A stretch of DNA of 10,598 nt from Actinomycetes bacterium (GTDB lineage: Bacteria; Actinomycetota; Acidimicrobiia; Acidimicrobiales; Acidimicrobiaceae): NCBI GenBank assembly GCA_021844725.1, contig JAKBSX010000043.1:1-10598 (forward strand), given 5' to 3'. Position numbers and translations under genes: made by a program. The notes beneath the pieces were generated by a model that saw only the letters and a list, made by a program, of their open reading frames with translations, made no database searches and had not been told where the DNA came from. Positions 7,724-10,598 of this stretch are shown in pieces (within the stretch, counting starts at the first letter, position 1; the number at the start of each line of letters is the position of its first letter).

Positions 7724-8121
7724 CAGCACTCCTGGCCGACAAATCAATCCACCAGAATTTTAACTCCGAAAGTCCACAACTTCTGAAAACAAAAATTACA
7801 TAACTTCTATTCCGCATAAAAAACCGCAAAATGTTGCAGGTTCCATGATGAACCAAAGATTTGGAATCAGCCGCCAAAGCATTGGTAATCACTAACACTG
7901 GAGCGAGAGCAAAGATCAGGATAAGACAACTACTTCCCACCAAAGTTTCCCCGGTGAATCAGAGTGATATGAAGTCTTTAGATTTCACCATCTTGGACAA
8001 CGGATCAGCATCCAGCTAACGCGCGACCATCGATATCCAAATCCTTCGCGGAGACCAGTTCACAGACCCGTACGAATCATTTTTCAAACCATCAAGCAGC
8101 TGTTGGCATTTGAGTCAGTGA
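7724..8121. other. Intergenic region upstream of the diguanylate cyclase, possible coding debris
   Basis: These 398 bases are AT-rich near the cyclase gene. A minus-strand frame (7943-7716) would begin with TTG and encode a hydrophobic stretch ending NALAADS, resembling a signal peptide, but the rest is unlike any family I know and it overlaps the cyclase start. Another minus frame near 8070-8005 reads VSAKDLDIDGRALAG before stops. These may be decayed coding sequence or chance. No terminator after the oxidoreductase gene was recognised. Confidence 0.3.
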
Positions 8122-9141
8122 TCACCCCATTCTGATCAAAACTTTCCCAACGGTCGAGTTCTCAACTGCTTCGTGTGCCTTGGCAGTATCCTCCAAGCTG
8201 AAGTAATGAATTGGCATCCCTGCATCTTGGCCAACGGTGAGCACACCATCCACCAACGCCCTCTCGACATCTTCGACAGCTTGTTTCTTTACGACCTTTG
8301 GAACAGAATAAACCATAACAAACTGATATCTCACATTCGCCATCATCGAAGGTCTAATCGGAAGCTCTAGTTGATCACCATCATTTGCATAAATTGCTAT
8401 CGTGCCATTGCTTGATATGACTGCCTGGTCTAGTTGGTTATTGGCAAATGGGGCCACTTCAACCACAATATCCATACCGTTGCTTGATAACTTTCTTAGT
8501 TCAGCAATCGGATCTGAAGTTCGGTAATTGACTATGTGGTGAGCCCCTGCCGCCTTGGCTAGCACTTCCTTGTCTGATGAACTCACCGTAGTGATTACTT
8601 CGGCTCCTGCCCATTTGGCGAGCTGGATTGCAGCATGGCCTACAGCTCCAGCTCCACCAGCCACTAGCACTACTTTCCCCACTAGAGATCCTGGAGCAAG
8701 CCGACCATCGCAACCTGGGTGGACAGTAAGACAACGATGGGCAGTAAGTGCAGGAATTCCAAGGCTGGCACCTTGTTCAAAGGTTGCTGAGTCCGGCAAA
8801 GGGACAGCCTGCGACTGTGGTACAGCCACCATCTCCTGCGCCGTGCCATTAGGCCTCTGATATGCGGCCTCCCAGATCCATACCCGCTGACCAATTCGCG
8901 ACTGACTAACTCCCTCGCCAACCTCAATAATCGTACCCGAACCGTCCTGATTAGGAACGACCTCAGGAAACTGAAGGGGATCCCCAGGCTTGGCTCCCCG
9001 CCTGCTCTTCCAGTCTGTAGGATTTACGCCCGAATACTCAATCTTCACCACCACCTCCCCAGGGGCCGGAGTGGGCGGATTACGTTCCACAAGCTGAAGA
9101 ACAGTTGGATCACCAGTTTCGCGGTAAATAATTGCGCGCAT
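8122..9141 (-). CDS. NAD(P)H:quinone oxidoreductase-type zinc-free MDR
   Basis: A 339-residue medium-chain dehydrogenase/reductase. The N-terminal GroES-like domain includes PGEVVVKIEYSGVNPTDWK (27-45) and NQDGSGTIIEVGEGV (64-78). The catalytic zinc Cys and His ligands of alcohol dehydrogenases are absent, as in quinone oxidoreductase-type members. The Rossmann domain begins VVLVAGGAGAVGHAAIQLAK (157-176), with the glycine motif that binds NAD(P)H, and SSSDKEVLAKAAGAHHIVNY (187-206) follows. The C-terminal AHEAVENSTVGKVLI is typical. Such enzymes carry out two-electron or one-electron reduction of quinones and related electrophiles in the cytoplasm. ATG at 9141 is supported by AAGGAAGG just upstream. 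A TTCAAT-N8-ATTGAA inverted repeat lies 36-55 bases before the start and may be an operator. It stands alone, not in an evident operon. Confidence 0.9.
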   Translation of the reverse strand: MRAIIYRETGDPTVLQLVERNPPTPAPGEVVVKIEYSGVNPTDWKSRRGAKPGDPLQFPEVVPNQDGSGTIIEVGEGVSQSRIGQRVWIWEAAYQRPNGTAQEMVAVPQSQAVPLPDSATFEQGASLGIPALTAHRCLTVHPGCDGRLAPGSLVGKVVLVAGGAGAVGHAAIQLAKWAGAEVITTVSSSDKEVLAKAAGAHHIVNYRTSDPIAELRKLSSNGMDIVVEVAPFANNQLDQAVISSNGTIAIYANDGDQLELPIRPSMMANVRYQFVMVYSVPKVVKKQAVEDVERALVDGVLTVGQDAGMPIHYFSLEDTAKAHEAVENSTVGKVLIRMG

Positions 9142-9176
9142 GCTACCTTCCTTGATCCCTCGAGAATTCTAACGCC

Positions 9177-9196
9177 TTCAATACAATAACATTGAA
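9177..9196. promoter_or_regulatory. Inverted repeat upstream of the oxidoreductase gene
   Basis: TTCAAT (9177-9182) and ATTGAA (9191-9196) form a perfect 6-base inverted repeat with an 8-base AT-rich spacer. It sits 36-55 bases upstream of the oxidoreductase ATG, where a repressor or activator would act. The size fits a dimeric regulator of the TetR, MarR or HxlR type, but no regulator gene is in the window and an AT-rich 6-mer palindrome can occur by chance. Confidence 0.3.
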
Positions 9197-9263
9197 ACGG
9201 CTCACGAATCATCCACTCAGTCCCTCTCGATTGGAAGCAGCACCCAGTTCCCTCAATCACAAG

Positions 9264-9571
9264 CTACGCATGGCTACCAAAGGGCTGGGAAGCAATCAGG
9301 GTCAGACGATCTCGATCGACAAAGTCAGTCGGGATTCCAATCGTATATGGAAATACGGGTGCGTCAACCTTGAGCCACTATTACCCAACAAGCTGGCACC
9401 CCATTCGATGGTGCCATCTTCAAGCAATCGCATTGTCAATAAAAACGTATCTGAGTAATGAGAATTTTCAAAGCTGACAGCAATGGGAAAAACAACTGTA
9501 CCACCTGGATCAAATCAAGCCGCTTGCAACTCAAACGTATCGCCATATAAAATTGAATCCCTGTTCGCCAT
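9264..9571 (-). pseudogene. Unidentified protein gene broken by a stop and a frameshift
   Basis: From ATG at 9571 the minus strand reads MANRDSILYGDTFELQAA, then TGA at 9517-9515. The same frame continues FDPGGTVVFPIAVSFENSHY and SDTFLLTMRLLEDGTIEWGA to about 9375. There the protein-like reading moves to the frame starting at AAG 9371: KVDAPVFPYTIGIPTDFVDR and DRLTLIASQPFGSHA, ending at TAG 9266-9264. The shift is net -1. Joined, the pieces give a beta-rich soluble protein of about 100 residues with no cysteines and no signal peptide. I do not recognise the family. The protein-like composition on both sides of each lesion is the reason for calling a pseudogene rather than intergenic DNA. It lies on the same strand as the oxidoreductase, 122 bases upstream of it. 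Confidence 0.55.
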
Positions 9572-9644
9572 GGTAAATAATCTTAAATTCCATCATTACT
9601 GGCTATATTTTTGGATTTTCCGGACTGAAAAAGACTCTAACAAT

Positions 9645-9660
9645 ATACCCTGGTAGGTAT
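9645..9660. promoter_or_regulatory. CsoR-like inverted repeat overlapping the small-gene start
   Basis: ATACC (9645-9649) and GGTAT (9656-9660) form an inverted repeat with a 6-base spacer, running into the ATG at 9659. CsoR/CstR/FrmR-family repressors, which sense copper, persulfide or formaldehyde, are known to bind TACC...GGTA-type palindromes. The position would block initiation directly. No CsoR-family gene is in the window, so the assignment is speculative. Confidence 0.3.
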
Positions 9661-9817
9661 GTGTACTGCTATTACGTGTAATAAATGCCATCGTCCAACA
9701 TGGACAGGGTGCGGAGCCCATGTAGAACAGGTCTTAGGACATATACCTCCGTCAGAACGATGCCAATGCTACAGTTCAAGCCCACAGGGCACGAAAAGGC
9801 GCTGGTTTTCCAGATAA
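9659..9817 (+). CDS. Small cysteine-rich TW-GCG protein (52 aa)
   Basis: A 52-codon plus-strand gene starting MCTAITCNKCHRPTWTGCG and continuing HVEQVLGHIPPSERCQC. Cysteines are at 2, 7, 10, 18, 35 and 37. The pattern CxxC, then TW-GCG-HVE, then RCxC matches small uncharacterised actinobacterial proteins I recall as having TWAGCG-H and RC-C. The paired cysteines suggest a zinc or other metal site, or thiol chemistry. The tail after residue 38 is basic and may be family-variable. GGTAGGT directly before ATG is too close to be an ordinary Shine-Dalgarno, so initiation could be leaderless or from a short leader. The start sits within a CsoR-like inverted repeat. It has no same-strand neighbour in the window. 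Function unknown. Confidence 0.7.
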   Translation: MCTAITCNKCHRPTWTGCGAHVEQVLGHIPPSERCQCYSSSPQGTKRRWFSR

Positions 9818-9839
9818 CAACCTAGATATATGCACAACA

Positions 9840-9879
9840 AACTGATCTGGCCTTCTTAATAAAGAAGGCCAGATCAGTT
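9840..9879 (-). terminator. Perfect 18-bp hairpin, probable terminator
   Basis: Arms at 9840-9857 and 9862-9879 are exact reverse complements around a 4-base loop. On the minus strand the hairpin is followed by TGTTGTG, and it lies about 115 bases after the stop of the metallo-hydrolase gene. On the plus strand it lies 22 bases after the small cysteine-rich gene, followed by GCATTAAATC. It can serve as a rho-independent terminator for either or both genes. The U-tract is poor on both sides, and the perfect long stem is unusual for an ordinary terminator. Confidence 0.6.
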
Positions 9880-9994
9880 GCATTAAATCTTCAACTTATG
9901 ACCCTCTAGCACAACCCAGCTGATGAATTGGATTACTACAGGCCAGTTTTCATAGCTCTTTATCAAGCCCAATCGAGGTGGAGCACCTTAGCAC

Positions 9995-10598
9995 TCAGTG
10001 GACTTTACGCATCAGGTTCTCGTTCGCACCAGGCCATACCGTTGGGTCGTGACCAGGAATTAATTGGTAATTGTACGATTTAGAAATCTGCTTGAGCTTG
10101 ACAATCTGCTCAACTGTTTGGCGAGGCTCTACATCGATAAAACCCCCAATAGCCACCTCGTCATCAAAATTCTCGTGCAAGTCCCCCGCATCGAAGGCAA
10201 ACACCAAGCCGCTTGACTCCTCGCCGTCAAAATGGACCACAAAACTCATGTGACCGGGAGTATGACCAGGAGTGAAAATGGCTTCAACTCCTGGAGCCAC
10301 CCGTCCATCGCCTTCCAACTGAATCCAGTTGACCGAAGGGTCATCGTAATCTACCCGTGCATACCCGTCAGACTCGCATTTTACCTGATCGCCAAGACCA
10401 AACTCCAGTTCCTGCTTCTGAATAAATATGGGAGTGCCACCTGCGAAATGGCGTATACCCCCGGAATGGTCATTATGAAGGTGGCTGATGGCAACCCCCG
10501 AAATGTCTTTGGCTCCTAGACCTACCTTGTTTATAGCGTCGATCAAAGGATCCTCATTATATTTGGGCAAAATCGGCTTGGTGTTTGCCTTCGATGCG
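9995..10598 (-). CDS. Metallo-beta-lactamase-fold hydrolase, lactonase-like (partial, 5' end outside window)
   Basis: The minus-strand frame is open to the right edge; 200 C-terminal residues are visible. The metal motif SHLHNDHSGG (HxHxDH) lies near visible residues 38-47. TPGHTPGH follows near 109-116, an Asp in FAFDAGD near 133-139 is a likely bridging ligand, and PGHDP near 181-185 supplies the last His. This set, with the PILPKYNEDPLIDAINKVGL segment before it, fits the N-acyl homoserine lactonase-like branch of the superfamily, which opens lactones or related esters with two metal ions in the cytoplasm. Substrate cannot be fixed from sequence. The true start is beyond the window because family members have another 50-80 residues before HxHxDH; the in-frame TTG at 10570 is not a credible start. 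A perfect hairpin about 115 bases downstream may end its transcript. Confidence 0.88.
   Translation of the reverse strand, partial: ASKANTKPILPKYNEDPLIDAINKVGLGAKDISGVAISHLHNDHSGGIRHFAGGTPIFIQKQELEFGLGDQVKCESDGYARVDYDDPSVNWIQLEGDGRVAPGVEAIFTPGHTPGHMSFVVHFDGEESSGLVFAFDAGDLHENFDDEVAIGGFIDVEPRQTVEQIVKLKQISKSYNYQLIPGHDPTVWPGANENLMRKVH

Noticed and set aside
7716..7943. 75-codon minus frame with a signal-peptide-like start
   Set aside because: TTG start without convincing ribosome binding site, overlap with the cyclase start, and no family resemblance after the hydrophobic stretch.
9192..9458. 88-codon plus-strand frame
   Set aside because: Opposite a minus-strand pseudogene whose joined reading is more protein-like; the plus frame has no ribosome binding site or domain.
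1..10598. Search for tRNA/rRNA, CRISPR repeats, insertion-sequence ends, toxin-antitoxin or phage genes
   Set aside because: No cloverleaf, regular repeat-spacer array, transposase or paired terminal repeats were seen by reading.

Overview
The window (10.6 kb) looks like an accessory, decaying stretch of an actinobacterial chromosome of intermediate GC. An acid-mine-type Acidimicrobiia is possible but is only an inference. Supporting signs are an EAL-DICT architecture, an NAGPA-type exported protein with a Thr-rich linker, and a tiny TW-GCG cysteine protein of a type I associate with Actinobacteria. No RNA gene, CRISPR array, insertion sequence or phage gene was found.

Left block (1-3664), visibly GC-rich, minus strand. 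It holds a tightly coupled run of an ABC-2 permease remnant, an MGDG-synthase-like glycosyltransferase (4-base ATGA overlap) and a TIM-barrel glycoside hydrolase that runs off the left edge. This suggests envelope glycolipid or glycan work, but the permease has lost its N-terminus at a junction with a nonsense-containing LuxR HTH fragment. Next come a frameshifted small membrane protein and an intact VOC/glyoxalase-fold gene with a good ribosome binding site.

Middle block (3665-7723), more AT-rich. A plus-strand gene for a c-di-GMP phosphodiesterase (EAL domain followed by a DICT sensory domain) is still readable over its length but carries four frameshifts and an in-frame TAG. It is followed by an intact exported phosphodiester glycosidase (NAGPA fold). 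On the minus strand lies an intact PAS-GGDEF diguanylate cyclase with a degenerate inhibitory site. The c-di-GMP maker therefore survives beside a dead c-di-GMP degrader.

Right block (7724-10598). It has an intact minus-strand quinone-oxidoreductase-type MDR, a broken minus-strand gene of unknown family (stop plus frameshift), and a 52-codon plus-strand cysteine-rich protein gene whose start lies in a CsoR-like inverted repeat. A perfect 18-bp hairpin follows, then a metallo-beta-lactamase-fold hydrolase (lactonase-like) cut by the right edge.

The most striking overall signal is gene decay. Four or five broken genes lie among intact ones, and all six frameshifts I could locate are net -1. 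No clearly new system is evident. The best leads are the decayed EAL-DICT gene, the small cysteine-rich gene with its operator-like start, and the unidentified pseudogene at 9264-9571.
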